Shown here in pieces: positions 9,780-22,011 of a stretch of DNA of 64,000 nt (the first letter of the stretch is position 1; every line of letters starts with the position of its first letter). Source of the DNA: Enterovibrio sp. JCM 19048 (GTDB taxonomy: Bacteria > Pseudomonadota > Gammaproteobacteria > Enterobacterales > Vibrionaceae); contig BAXE01000019.1 of assembly GCA_001310415.1 (NCBI GenBank), positions 1-64,000 on the forward strand, in the 5' to 3' direction. The notes under the pieces are model-generated. The model did not search any database, was not told where the DNA came from, and saw only the letters and a program-made list of their open reading frames with translations. Position numbers and translations under genes: made by a program.

Positions 9780-11095
9780 TTATTTGTAGTAACCCGCTTT
9801 ACGCATTTCGCGGTCAGCAGACTTGTTCGCATTTTTCAGCGCTTGTTCAACAGAGATTTTGCCTGCCAATGCGGAGGTAAACTGTTGACCGGCTGCAATA
9901 CCAATGGCCTGGAATTCAGGAATGGCTGCGAACTGAACGCCGATGTATGGGCTTGGATTTTGCGTGCTGTTGGATGGGTCGGCAGAGTTGATGGCTGCCA
10001 GCTCAGCCTCAGCAAAGACCGCAGCTTCCTGGAAGTTCGGGTTGGCATAGGTCGATTGGCGCGTACCGGTTGGTACGGCTGCCCAGCCGTTTTCTTTCGC
10101 TACCAGGTTGATGTAATCCTTCGAAGTCGCCCATTTCACGAACTTCTCAGCCGCTTCTGCGTTTTTGGTGCCTGCAGGTACGGCCAGTGCCCATGCCCAA
10201 AGCCAGTTGGAACCGCGGTCAGTTACAGCCACCGGAGCCTGTGCGAAGCAACTTTGTCAGCCACTTTGCTCTGCTTAGGATCGGAAATGAAAGAAGCTGC
10301 AATGGTCGCATCAATCCAGATGCCACATTTGCCTTCGTTAAACAGCGCCAGGATTTCGTTGAAGCTGTTTGAGGATGAGCCCGGAGGGCCGTAGTTGTTC
10401 AGCAAATCCACATAGAAGTTGACGGCGTGTTGCCATTGAGGAGAGGTCAGCTGTGGTTTCCAGTCTTCATCAAACCACTGGGCGCCAAACGAGTTTGCCA
10501 TGGTGGTGATAAATGCCGCATTGTCGCCCCAACCTGGCTTACCGCGCAGGCAAATACCGTAAACGCCGTTGTCCGGGTCGTGGATAGCCGCTGCAACGTC
10601 CTGAATGTGACCCCAGGTAGCGCGGTCTGGAATGGTCATGCCGGCTTTGTCGACCAGATCTTTGCGGTACATCACCATGGAACTTTCACCGTAGAAAGGC
10701 ACAGCGTAGAGTTTGCCATCAACAGACAGGCCAGCGCGCATCGCTGGCAGCAAGTCATCAGCATCGTACTCTTCATCGGTAACGATTTCGTTCAGCCAAC
10801 CCTTCTTACCCCAGATTGGTGTTTCGTACATACCGATGGTCATTACGTCAAACTGACCGCCTTTGGTCGCGATATCTGTGGTGACACGTTGGCGGAGTAC
10901 ACCTTCTTCCAGCGTTACCCAGTTCAGCTTGATGTCAGGGTTTTCCTTTTCAAATTCTTTACTAAGTTTCTGCATCTCAATCATGTGGCCATTGTTAACC
11001 GTTGCAATAGTCAGCTCGGTTTCCGCTAGCGCAGAGGCAGAGAAAGCCGCACACAGTGCAGCGACAGCAGTTATCGTTTTCCTTGTAGCGTGCAT
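9780..11095 (-). CDS. Polyol ABC transporter substrate-binding protein, SmoE type (frame break near 10240)
   Basis: A periplasmic sugar-binding protein of about 438 residues with a Sec signal MHATRKTITAVAALCAAFSA cleaved before ETEL. Family-1 binding-protein blocks are visible: FDVMTIGMYETPIWGKKGWL, YAVPFYGESSMVMYRKDL and GICLRGKPGWGDNAAF. The last matches SmoE-like polyol-binding proteins. The C-terminal 150 residues (NWLWAWALAVPAGTKN onward) continue after one missing base near 10240. The start is the ATG at 11095, which has GAGG about 10 bases upstream; a GTG at 11110 is the alternative. It is the first gene of the polyol operon, so the promoter should lie in 11100-11270. Confidence 0.93.
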
Positions 11096-11422
11096 TTTAT
11101 TGTTCCTCACTGTTAAGGGATGTACTGCGAATTGTGGTTAACATCCTCGCAACAATAGAAGATCAAAAAAGACAAGTGGGAATAATTCGGATGCAGAAAA
11201 GTACTTTTTTGAAGAGGGAATGATAAATTTTTTACTTTCTTGATTTTACAAAGTGGAAATATTTGGGCGGAAAACAAAAATGGCTGCCTGATTATTAGGG
11301 CAGCCATCCGGTATAGAATTGAACGGGGAATTAACAGTGAAGGGCGTTGTTTTCGGCGTCTGTGAGCAGGTCTTCAGCGAATGAAACCGGTGGTTGTTTC
11401 AGGATTCTTTCGCAATAGAGGC
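11096..11422. other. Intergenic region: polyol promoter side and MscS terminator
   Basis: The right part (11280-11307) holds a terminator for the mscS-like gene. The A/T-rich stretch 11110-11270 must contain the polyol promoter on the minus strand. I could not point to a convincing -35/-10 pair or an AraC half-site repeat, and no small gene is visible. Confidence 0.5.
11280..11307 (-). terminator. Intrinsic terminator of the mscS-like gene
   Basis: ATGGCTGCC pairs perfectly with GGCAGCCAT. Read on the minus strand the stem is followed by TTTTTGTTTT, a good U-tract. It lies 115 bases past the mscS-like stop and shields the polyol promoter from read-through. Confidence 0.85.
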
Positions 11423-12228
11423 TCATAAAATCTCACGCACTAACTGCTCAAGCTCGGTAGCACGCTCGGTGGGGCAGAAGAGCCTGACATGAACTTGCTG
11501 GTCGCCAAGTTCTGTGGTGGTGACATAAATGTGCGGGTCAGCACCCGGAAGGTCGACACCAGCATGGCGCTCAATAACCTGGTTGTAACGGGTTGCCACT
11601 TCATGGAAATCTTCGCAATGGTCATCGATGCGCGCAAGGATACTCGGCACAAGAGGGTAAAGGTTGGCAGTCTCTTTTACCGTGATATTAAACTCATGAT
11701 AAACATAACGTTTCATGAAGTTCAGGTTCTTCACAGGCGTGGTGAAAAACAGGCTGTTCGGGAAGGTAACTGTCTTGCCGGTGTAGTTGTAAGTGCCACC
11801 CTGGAGGTCGATTTCCTGGATCTTAGTTGCCATCAGGTTGTGTTCAATTACTTCACCGCACAGGGCGCCGACTTCTATCCATTCCCCAATCTGGAACGAA
11901 CGCGAGCTGGCACGCTGAATAGAACCGGTAAAACAGAGGATGATCTCTTTTGAGGCGACCACCACGGCAACAGCAATCGCGGTAAGGGAGAGGGCAAATT
12001 CGTTGATCTCTGACCGCCAGACGATAAACATCAAGATCAGCAATAAAGTGAAGGTGCCATTTTTGGTGGTGGAGATCCACTTGCGCTGTTCTTCACTCAG
12101 GAAGTTGGTATCTCCCAGATGACATTAATCAGCAGCCTTCGGATGGTCCAGACTACAGCGATCACCAATACGGTGAGTAAGAATTTGTGCTCGCTGAAAT
12201 AATCGATAAGTAAGTTGAGTTGTTCCAC
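11423..12228 (-). CDS. MscS-family mechanosensitive channel (frame break near 12115)
   Basis: A small-conductance mechanosensitive channel of about 268 residues. The N-terminal membrane helix (HKFLLTVLVIAVVWTI) is in one frame. After a break near 12115 come two further helices, then the pore-lining/beta-domain block FQIGEWIEVGALCGEVIEHN and TVTFPNSLFFTTPVKNLN, hallmarks of the MscS beta domain. The protein opens under membrane tension to release solutes. The likely start is a GTG at 12228 (VEQLNLLIDYFSEH). The position of the break was deduced by translating both frames. It is transcribed alone, with its own terminator. Confidence 0.88.
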
Positions 12229-12674
12229 AACTAAATCCTGGTCGTAAATGCTAATCCGTTCCCCTGAGCGCAGCTACAAGGTCACTTCCAGTTGATAATT
12301 CTCCCGCCACACTAAAGACAAAACCGCGTGTATTCAAGGATAAAACTGACAGATTTTTACCGATTGATGAATTTTTGTTTCCTGAATTTTAACGTCTGCG
12401 GCGGCGTCCGAAATATGCTGGATTTCTCGTCACATTTTGTCTTCGATAACGGCATTCTGCTCCCTGCTTTTTTAGAAGAGGAATCATTACAGAAACTAAT
12501 CATCTGTATTTATTAAAGAATTGTCTTGAAACACCTAACCGTCAAATGCTGCAACCTTGAAAACTGGTTCGCGTTAAAAATTAACGGTGATTTCTTTATC
12601 AAAATGCCGCTGTCAACCATGCTTAATTAGAAATGAGACGACATGCTCTAAATTAAGAAACAAAGGTGGCATTG
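12229..12674. other. Intergenic region upstream of the M4 protease
   Basis: About 446 bases of A/T-rich sequence between divergently transcribed genes. A 62-codon open frame at 12328-12516 has no family resemblance and no ribosome-binding site, so I do not call it. The protease promoter and any quorum or growth-phase control sites should be here, but I see no clear motif. Confidence 0.5.
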
Positions 12675-15295
<2,621 letters not shown>

Positions 15296-15300
15296 ATAAA

Positions 15301-15330
15301 AAAGACCCCGCTTGTACGGGGTCTTTATTT
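15301..15330. terminator. Bidirectional intrinsic terminator
   Basis: AAAGACCCCG and CGGGGTCTTT form a perfect 10-bp stem around CTTGTA, with A and T runs on both sides. It sits between the converging protease and codA genes and can serve both. Confidence 0.92.
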
Positions 15331-15339
15331 TTAAAGATG

Positions 15340-16618
15340 TTAGCGCTTGAAGGTGACTGCTTCGGTCTCTTCCAAGTGCAGCGAGGTCGTCGCTGGTTGG
15401 GTTTCCGCAATCACTTTACCGCTGCGTACTGAGTAGCGCACCGGAACTTGACGGCGCAGTGCGTCGAAATCGTTCTCCGCAGGTAAGATCAAAAGATTAC
15501 CCGGCTTACCCACTTCAATACCGTACTGGGACTGAATGTTCAGGGTCTTGGCTGATTTGGTGCTGATAAGATCCAGTGAACTGTTCAGCTGGTCGTAACC
15601 CATGATCTGGCAGACATGCAGACCCATGTGCAGCACTTGCAGCATGTTCGCGGTACCCAATGGATACCATGGGTCGAATACGTCGTCGTGACCGAAACAG
15701 ACATTGATGTCTGATGCCAGCATCTCTTTTACGCGGGTGATACCGCGGCGCTTTGGATAGTCATCGAAGCGGCCTTGCAAGTGAATGTTCACTAACGGGT
15801 TTGCGACAAAGCTGATGCCAGACATACGTAGCAGACGGAACAGGCGAGACGCATAAGCGCCGTTGTACGAGTGCATTGCTGTGGTGTGGCTTGCGGTTAC
15901 TTTGTCGCCCATGTTGTATTTGTGCGCCAGTGCAGCCACGGTTTCGACAAAGCGCGATTGCTCATCGTCGATTTCGTCGCAGTGTACGTCAATCAGACGG
16001 TCATACTTGCGTGCCAGTTCGAACGCATAGTGCAGCGATTCCACACCGTATTCGCGGGTGAATTCGAAGTGTGGGATAGCGCCAACAACGTCGGCACCCA
16101 GCTTCACTGCTTCTTCCAGCAACTCTTTACCGTTCGGGTAAGAGAGAATGCCTTCTTGTGGGAATGCCACGATTTGGATATCTACCCAAGGTGCCATTTC
16201 GGCTTTCACTTCCAGCATTGCTTTCAGTGCAATTAGGGTTGGGTCTGATACGTCAACGTGGGTACGCACATGCTGGACACCGTTGCAATTTGCCACTTCA
16301 GGGTTTGTTTAGCGCGCTTTTTACGTCATCAATTGAAAGCATGGCTTTACGCTCTGCCCAACGCTCGATGCCTTCAAACAGGGTGCCGGAAATGTTCCAG
16401 CTTGGCTCACCCGCGGTTTGCGTGGTGTCCAAATGAATGTGTGGTTCACAAAACGGTGGCAGTGCCATACCGCCTTCACCGTCAATCACGGTGGCTGAAG
16501 TGTTCAGCGTTGCGTTGTTGTCTTCAATGGCGCTGATCACGCCATCTTCGATCAGGATTTGCGAAAGGTTTTGCTGTCCGCGAATGACAACGTTTTTAAT
16601 GAGCAATGATGCTGACAT
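15340..16618 (-). CDS. codA: Cytosine deaminase (frame break near 16305)
   Basis: A metal-dependent deaminase of the CodA type, about 425 residues. The metal ligands appear as CEPHIHLD near the N-terminus, then HVDVSDP, the catalytic [23 protein letters not shown] and [15 protein letters not shown], which together are specific for CodA rather than other amidohydrolases. One break near 16305 separates the first 110 residues from the rest, in the segment before [13 protein letters not shown]. It converts cytosine to uracil and ammonia. It follows codB by 10 bases, the classical codBA order. The start at 16618 (MSASLLIKN) is preceded by AGGAAAAC. Confidence 0.95.
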
Positions 16619-16628
16619 AGGGTTTTCC

Positions 16629-17865
16629 TCAGGCACGCGCTGATTCCGTTTTCTTTTGTTCGTTAATCATATCAAGCACCAGGTAGGCAATCGCACCACC
16701 CAGGACGGCGTTCAACGGTACGATACCTGGCAGCAGGTGACCTGCTGCGATACCCACTGCAACAGCGCCAATGGCTGCCCAGTTAACCGTCTTGAATGTC
16801 GCGTTGGTGAAGTCTTTGTAACGCTCACGGTGCTTGATAAAGTCGGCAATGATGATACCACCGATTGGCGGGATTGCTGCCGAAAGGAAAGTCAGCCAAC
16901 CCACAAAGTTGTTGTACAGCCACAGCGCACACAGGGTACCAATCAGGCCGTTTGCGACTGCCAGGTATTTGCTTGGCAGACCGGTAATATTCGAGAAACC
17001 AAGACCTGATGCGTAAAGTGCATTGTCGTTGGTGGTCCAGATGTTCAGTCCCAGAACAATGATGGCCGGGATAAGCAGACCCTGCATCATCATCACTTCA
17101 GAAATGTCTGATTGGCCCGTTACTGCCGCACCTGCCGCGCCGAAGATAAACATCAGGCTGTTACCAATAAAGAACGCCACCATGGTTACGATCACTGCGC
17201 CGCGTGGGCTTTTACCAAAGCGTACGAAATCTGCGGTTAAGGTACCCGCTGACACAAACGAGCCCACTACCAAAGCCAGAGCGGTGGCAAATTCAATAGG
17301 GGTTTCAGGCACGATGGATTGCAACTCTGAAATACCGCCTACGCTGTCTACCGCTTCGACGACTGAATAACCACCCAGCAATGCAATGGCCGGAACGGCA
17401 ATCGCAGACAGAATCATCAATGCTGAGATGCGAAGTAGACGGTTGCAGTCATTGCAATACCGCCAAGCGCGATCAGAATATTGGTATCAATCCCTGTGGC
17501 TTTTTGCACTGGCAGGGCGAACATGGCTACGCCTACGCCAAACCAACCCACTTGGGTGCCGCCGAGGATAAGAGAAGGAAGCAGGAGCCTTTGGTACCGA
17601 AAGAGAAACGCGCGAGAAGGTGAGTAGAAAGACCGGTGGAAGCGCCAATGTAGCCAAGAAAAGAAGTGTAAATACCGAGGAGGAGGTTGCCGATGAGAAC
17701 AGCGAGGAAGAAATCATTGAAAGTAAGACCAGTGCCTAACGTTCCTCCTGTCCACATACTCGCTGAAAAGAAGGTAAGTCCCAACATGACCATTGTCAGG
17801 GAAAGCACACCTTTTCGTGCCGATTGTGGGACCGGGCCCAGGCTGTAGTTATTATCCGCCGCCAT
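16629..17865 (-). CDS. codB: Cytosine permease (frame breaks near 17570 and 17425)
   Basis: An NCS1-family transporter of about 412 residues. The N-terminus NYSLGPVPQSARKGVLSLT is characteristic of CodB, followed by MVMLGLTFFSASMWTGG. The long C-terminal part contains SFVSAGTLTADFVRFGKSP, NIWTTNDNALYASGLGFSN and PPIGGIIIADF, all conserved in cytosine permeases. Twelve transmembrane helices are expected. Two breaks lie in helices 3-5. It imports cytosine for CodA, encoded 10 bases downstream. The start at 17865 (MAADNNYS) was chosen over an upstream start because the family begins there. Confidence 0.94.
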
Positions 17866-18270
17866 TTTACACCTATATAACAAACTAAATGATGTGTGTT
17901 CTGGTTAAACGGGCGGGTATTTTATGGTGAAAAAGTGTGATGTCAATCAATCTTTGTTGTTTGTTTGCTTGGGGTGAATTTAAGTGTTTTAAGTGTTTGT
18001 ATTTAAAGAGATAAAAATAATATTGGCAGCATTGCGCTCTAGCTGGGATAGGCGATTTAATCGGTTGCGTGGCCTGCAATTTTGTAATTTTTAGCGCCAA
18101 GGTGGCAACTTTCTCTCTTATGTCATGAATTGCTGTCTATTCTCGCCATTTTTCTGGCGTCTCGTTTGGTGCCTGCAAATTTTGACATGTAAAGTCAAAA
18201 AATAACCTGGATAATGTGGTTTTTTGACTGCTTGTCGGTGTGATTACTTTCAAGTGCTCAAAAATTCATA
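17866..18270. other. Intergenic region upstream of codB
   Basis: 405 A/T-rich bases. At 18194-18228, GTCAAAAAA pairs with TTTTTTGAC, with a short GC step inside, and works as a terminator for the DUF4136 gene read on the minus strand. The rest must hold the codBA promoter. A 71-codon open frame at 17885-18100 on the minus strand has no family features and is not called. I see no purine-riboswitch-like fold. Confidence 0.5.
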
Positions 18271-18805
18271 TTATTGATTTTTGGCCGAGCCGGGTGGAAA
18301 GTCCATAAACATGTTCGCGATTTGCTCATTGATAAAGGTGTTTTTATTGCTGGGTGTCATGTTGTCAGTCAGTTTACGGTTGGACACTGCTTTCCAGATA
18401 ACCTGATTGGTCTTAGCATCAATCATCTCAACCACTAACTGCCCATAGTGTTTCTCTTCAATACGAAGTGGGTGTCGTAGCCGAAACCAAAGTTGCGGAA
18501 TCCATAGCCAAAACTGAACGAAGGCCCATAAGCCACACTTTCTGAGCGTGGATCGATTCGGTATCTCAGAAGCACGTTAGGAGAATGGCTGGTTTCCACA
18601 AAGCCTTTGGCTGTCATTTCCCGCACGAGGGCAAGCTTTATCCTATTGTCATCAAGCGATATCGGTGAGGACGAAGGTGTAGGGGCTATCTCGAAAGTTT
18701 TGATTTCGTTGTAAGCAAAGTGCTGGTTGTAGTCCGTGTAAACGCTTTTGGTACACGCTGCCAGAAATGCCACGGCTATTAGGTAAATACACGGAATAAG
18801 GACAT
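18271..18805 (-). CDS. DUF4136 family lipoprotein (frame breaks near 18785 and 18465)
   Basis: A lipoprotein of about 178 residues. With one base restored near 18785 the start reads MSLFRVFTLIAVAFLAACTKS, a lipoprotein signal with lipobox LAAC and a good ribosome site (GAAGGAG). The body contains YNEIKTFEI, a conserved helix IKLALVREMTAKGF, and a G/F/Y-rich loop FSFGYGFRNFGFGYDT. After the second break it continues EEKHYGQLVVEMIDAKTN, then VIWKAVSN, ending before the stop at 18271. DUF4136 proteins are outer-membrane-associated with no established role. The longest single frame ends early at 18435 and would hide the conserved C-terminus. Confidence 0.8.
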
Positions 18806-19007
18806 GGAAGGCTCCTTCTGTTGAGCGTGCGGTGTTCGCTAATGCTGCTTTTCAGCATAGCTGCTTAATTATCAGACCCGCTGAAATGCTGGAAAGTTGC
18901 GTGAAGGAGTTTGGAATAGTCGCACACTTGAACAAAACAGAGTGGCCGACTGATTTACATGGAAGAGATGATGCATACCACCCGACGAATTGCACATCCC
19001 TGTTGGG

Positions 19008-19670
19008 TCAGATTTTCGCTTCTTTTACCAGCGTCAACGCTTCTCTGGTCAAAGGGTGTGTGGGGGCGAGCATTTTCATCTCGTTTGCCCAACGATTGGC
19101 AAATTGGATCTCTCCCATTTCAAGTGCACCTTTCACAGCGCCAATATGAATCCAGGCTCGTGGACCAAAGGGGTAGTAGTGAAAACTGTCTGAATTCATC
19201 ATGGCACTCAAAATCTCCAGACCGCGCTGGCGTTGATTCAGGTGTGTTGGCATATGCATAAAACTGATGGCAGCGAGGGATTGGATATAAATGCCTTCAT
19301 TCAAACCATAGTAAGGCGTTTCAAATGCTTCTTCAGTTAAGAGTGCCAGCGATTTATTCAATGAGCTTACACCTGCCGCCACGAACTTCTGACGATTCCA
19401 GGGGAGCCAGGCATCTCTCGCCTTCATCGATAAAGTGCTGCCATAGTAAGCGGTCAGCAATGGGTCATTGGGATATTGGATTAGCAGGTTTTCGATTGTC
19501 TCTAAAACTTGAGCACTGGCTTTTGCGTTACCCAGGGTGGCATCAAGATAGAATTCCTGAAGTGATTTAGTGGCTGGAGAAGCGTCGACCCGCGCGAGGG
19601 TAAGTGAAAGAGAGAATGCAACGGTAAGGACAGTTGCAAACAGGCACTGAACCCAAAGCGAATTTCTCAT
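19008..19670 (-). CDS. Hypothetical exported helical-repeat protein
   Basis: About 220 residues; not assigned to a named family. The N-terminus is a signal peptide (LWVQCLFATVLTVAFSLSL, then ARVDASPA). The mature part has TPR-like helical segments such as LETIENLLIQYPNDPLLTAY, with PNDP at the helix turn, and GLEILSAMMNSD. Conserved-looking YYPFGPRAWIHIGAVKGA suggests a folded helical domain. A GTG at 19688 is an alternative start. It lies 119-138 bases past the LytTR regulator stop on the same strand, so it may belong to that operon and be periplasmic. Function unknown. Confidence 0.6.
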   Translation of the reverse strand: MRNSLWVQCLFATVLTVAFSLSLTLARVDASPATKSLQEFYLDATLGNAKASAQVLETIENLLIQYPNDPLLTAYYGSTLSMKARDAWLPWNRQKFVAAGVSSLNKSLALLTEEAFETPYYGLNEGIYIQSLAAISFMHMPTHLNQRQRGLEILSAMMNSDSFHYYPFGPRAWIHIGAVKGALEMGEIQFANRWANEMKMLAPTHPLTREALTLVKEAKI

Positions 19671-19807
19671 GAACACGGCAAACCTCACGACAGCAATGGA
19701 ACATATCTATATTGCGCACAGTAATGCATTGCTGCCAAAAACATAACGCAATGCGATTAATTGTCGCATTGCGTGATGAACTGTTAATTAGTGATATTGA
19801 AGCGATT

Positions 19808-20563
19808 CTACATCTGTTTAAACAGCGAATGCGCGTTGCGGCTGACGGGCAATTTGCAGAGTGTGGAAGCTACTTCGACATGCAATCGGCCAGTGATGTC
19901 TTTCGATACCCTGCCAATGGCAGAGACCTTAACAATGACCGAGCGATGGATTTGCCAAAAGCTATCTTCATCTAACATTCTCACCAGATTCTTAAGCGGT
20001 GTGCGAATGATGTACTCGTTTTCTTTGGTCACGACGGTTACGTATTTGTCTTCAGCGCGGAAGTACTCTACATCATCAACGTGCACCAGATGGATATCAT
20101 CCCCTTTGGCGGCTTTTAACCAAGTGAGGTTGGATGTGCGTTTTTCCTGAGCGTGTTCCAGCAGCTGGATAAGTTGGTCACTGTCGACTTGTCCATAGTG
20201 CCCAGATTTGGACAGCAGGCGCTGACAGGTTTTCTCCAGGCGATCCTCATTGATGGGTTTTACGAGGTAATCCAGCGCGCCTTGTTCAAAGGCTTCAATC
20301 GCATAGTGGTCATAGGCGGTAATAAAGACAATACGGGGCGGTTTTGGAAGGGCGTTGATGGTACAGGCAACTTCGAGTCCATCTAACCCGGGCATGCGAA
20401 TATCTAAGAAAACGGCGTCTGGCTCTTGCTCTTTAATTTTGTCGACGGCTTCAACACCATCTTTCGCACAGGCTACTACTTCAATTTCTGACGACAGGTC
20501 TTCCAACAGCTTACTTAGATGGTGTCGAAGTAAGGGTTCATCGTCTGCAATAATTACTCGCAT
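19808..20563 (-). CDS. LytTR-type response regulator
   Basis: 251 residues, intact. The receiver domain has the acidic pocket IADDEP, the phospho-acceptor aspartate in VFLDIRMPGLDGLEV, and the lysine in YLVKPINEDRL. The C-terminal LytTR domain (about residues 145-250) binds DNA through beta strands; its blocks are DVEYFRAEDKYVTVVT, IRTPLKNL and FWQIHRSVIVKVSAI. Length and order match the LytR/AlgR/YehT group. The gene overlaps the upstream kinase gene by 10 bases, so it is the direct partner of that kinase. Confidence 0.93.
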   Translation of the reverse strand: MRVIIADDEPLLRHHLSKLLEDLSSEIEVVACAKDGVEAVDKIKEQEPDAVFLDIRMPGLDGLEVACTINALPKPPRIVFITAYDHYAIEAFEQGALDYLVKPINEDRLEKTCQRLLSKSGHYGQVDSDQLIQLLEHAQEKRTSNLTWLKAAKGDDIHLVHVDDVEYFRAEDKYVTVVTKENEYIIRTPLKNLVRMLDEDSFWQIHRSVIVKVSAIGRVSKDITGRLHVEVASTLCKLPVSRNAHSLFKQM

Positions 20564-21570
20564 TGAAAAAATATCCTTGTTGTAAACCCGCCACCATGAT
20601 GCGGGATAAGTTCCAATTTACCATTGTTACCATAGAGGGTGTTCAACCGCTTCCGGACGTTGTTCATGCTCACCCCATTCCCTTTTGAGGCTTCATTGAA
20701 ACCGATGCCATTGTCCTGTACTTCGACAAGCAGATGGGGGCCATCTTTTTTAAATGAAATCTCTACATGTCCACCTTTTATGGAAGGCTCAATTCCATGA
20801 ACAATGGCATTCTCAACAGCAGGTTGGATAATGAATGGGGGAATTGGCGTGTGTCCTGAGAGTGACTCATCTATATGAATGCTATAGGCCATTCTATCTG
20901 AAAGTCTGATTTGCTGTATGGTCAAATAGCTGTCAAGGAGTTTTACTTCATCATTGAGTGAAATAGTTTCCTTTCTTTGTTGTTTTAGACCTGCTCTGAG
21001 TAAGTCAGTGATCTTTTCTAATAGTTTCTTTGCTTTTTGAGCGTCAGAATCAATTAATACCTGAATGTTCGCTAATGTATTAAATAAGAAGTGCGGCTCC
21101 ATTTGTCCTTGCAAGTTGCGCAGTTGGCTATCAATGAGCGCTTTTTCCTGCTCAGCTTGCTTCAACATAATGTCTTTTAATTCAGCCTCAATCGTATTAG
21201 CTCGCTCGCGGGTAATAAACAGATATGCAATAAAAAAGGAGAAGCATACCGTTGCCATTAGCACAGGAATGACAAACTCCGTTTTCCACATACCATGATA
21301 AATATAGATCCAAAACTGCATATTTATGGTGCCGATCAAGGCGCCAACGATAGTCGCAGTGGATGTCTTTTTGAAGTTTGACCAATGGGGAAAGTAGGAG
21401 GCTGTTGTGTAACTCAACAGGAAATAAGAGACAGAATACCCAAAGCCTATGGCAAAGTGATAGTAATACTCACCACCGAATATCATCTGCGTTAAGTATG
21501 CAATGACAATACTAATGGTGAGTGTGAAAGCTACTGACAGCTTAAGAGGATATTGAGAGTTTGGAGTCAT
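20554..21570 (-). CDS. LytS-like sensor histidine kinase
   Basis: 338 residues, intact. The first 130 residues hold about four to five transmembrane helices (LSVAFTLTISIVIAYLTQMI, SVSYFLLSYTTASY, FVIPVLMATVCFSFFIAYLF) with no large periplasmic loop. A coiled-coil linker follows (ELKDIMLKQAEQEKALID), then the phospho-acceptor motif MEPHFLFNTLANIQ, the N-box PFIIQPAVENAIVHGI and the ATP-binding VEVQDNGIGF with GNGVSMNNVRKRL. This is the His_kinase/HATPase arrangement of the LytS/YehU group. It phosphorylates the LytTR regulator encoded directly downstream. The signal is unknown. Confidence 0.93.
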   Translation of the reverse strand: MTPNSQYPLKLSVAFTLTISIVIAYLTQMIFGGEYYYHFAIGFGYSVSYFLLSYTTASYFPHWSNFKKTSTATIVGALIGTINMQFWIYIYHGMWKTEFVIPVLMATVCFSFFIAYLFITRERANTIEAELKDIMLKQAEQEKALIDSQLRNLQGQMEPHFLFNTLANIQVLIDSDAQKAKKLLEKITDLLRAGLKQQRKETISLNDEVKLLDSYLTIQQIRLSDRMAYSIHIDESLSGHTPIPPFIIQPAVENAIVHGIEPSIKGGHVEISFKKDGPHLLVEVQDNGIGFNEASKGNGVSMNNVRKRLNTLYGNNGKLELIPHHGGGFTTRIFFQCE

Positions 21571-22011
21571 GGTTTTTTATCTTCTTCATTTGATCGTATT
21601 TTAATTTTTATTTTTTTATTTCGAAACAACTGTGTGGAATGAGGAGGTGATTAAACTCGAAGTTTCTCAATTATGCATTGTTGAAATGAGACAATTCGAT
21701 CTCCAATCTCTTGACCTTTGTCATCAAAATGTTTAGGGAGAATCTATATTTAAACATCGAAAAAGAGGCGCTACATAACATATGCGCGCCTTTCGATAAG
21801 GTATTTCGGATGCACAGTAGCTTTTCCGAGACTTGTTCAGCACAAATTTGGAAAAACAACCAACGTGACCAAGCTAAGGCATTTCGGACAAGAATGGTTA
21901 ACCTTGCGATAAATGTGTATATATCTGGATGAGTTGCCGGATAGTGCGGTAAAACAGCTTGTGTTTAGACAAGCTGTGACAGCCTTTCAACTCATTGCAT
22001 GGGCTGATTCT
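21571..22011. other. Intergenic region with a terminator
   Basis: 441 bases. It contains the terminator at 21954-21977 and, near 21571-21620, the A/T-rich promoter side of the kinase gene. A 73-codon plus-strand frame at 21711-21932 lacks a ribosome site and any family resemblance and is not called. Confidence 0.5.
21954..21977 (-). terminator. Intrinsic terminator of the GGDEF gene
   Basis: ACAGCTTGT pairs perfectly with ACAAGCTGT around a six-base loop. On the minus strand the stem is followed by TTTTA. It lies 35 bases past the stop of the gene ending at 22012. Confidence 0.75.

Noticed and set aside
12328..12516. 62-codon plus-strand open frame upstream of the M4 protease
   Set aside because: No ribosome-binding site, no family resemblance, A/T-rich composition like the surrounding intergenic DNA.
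17885..18100. 71-codon minus-strand open frame upstream of codB
   Set aside because: Lies in the promoter region, low-complexity composition, no start signal.
17866..18270. Purine riboswitch upstream of codBA
   Set aside because: No conserved core or three-way junction could be drawn; the only strong fold is a terminator-like hairpin.
21711..21932. 73-codon plus-strand open frame
   Set aside because: No ribosome site or recognisable motif; probably chance in A/T-rich DNA.
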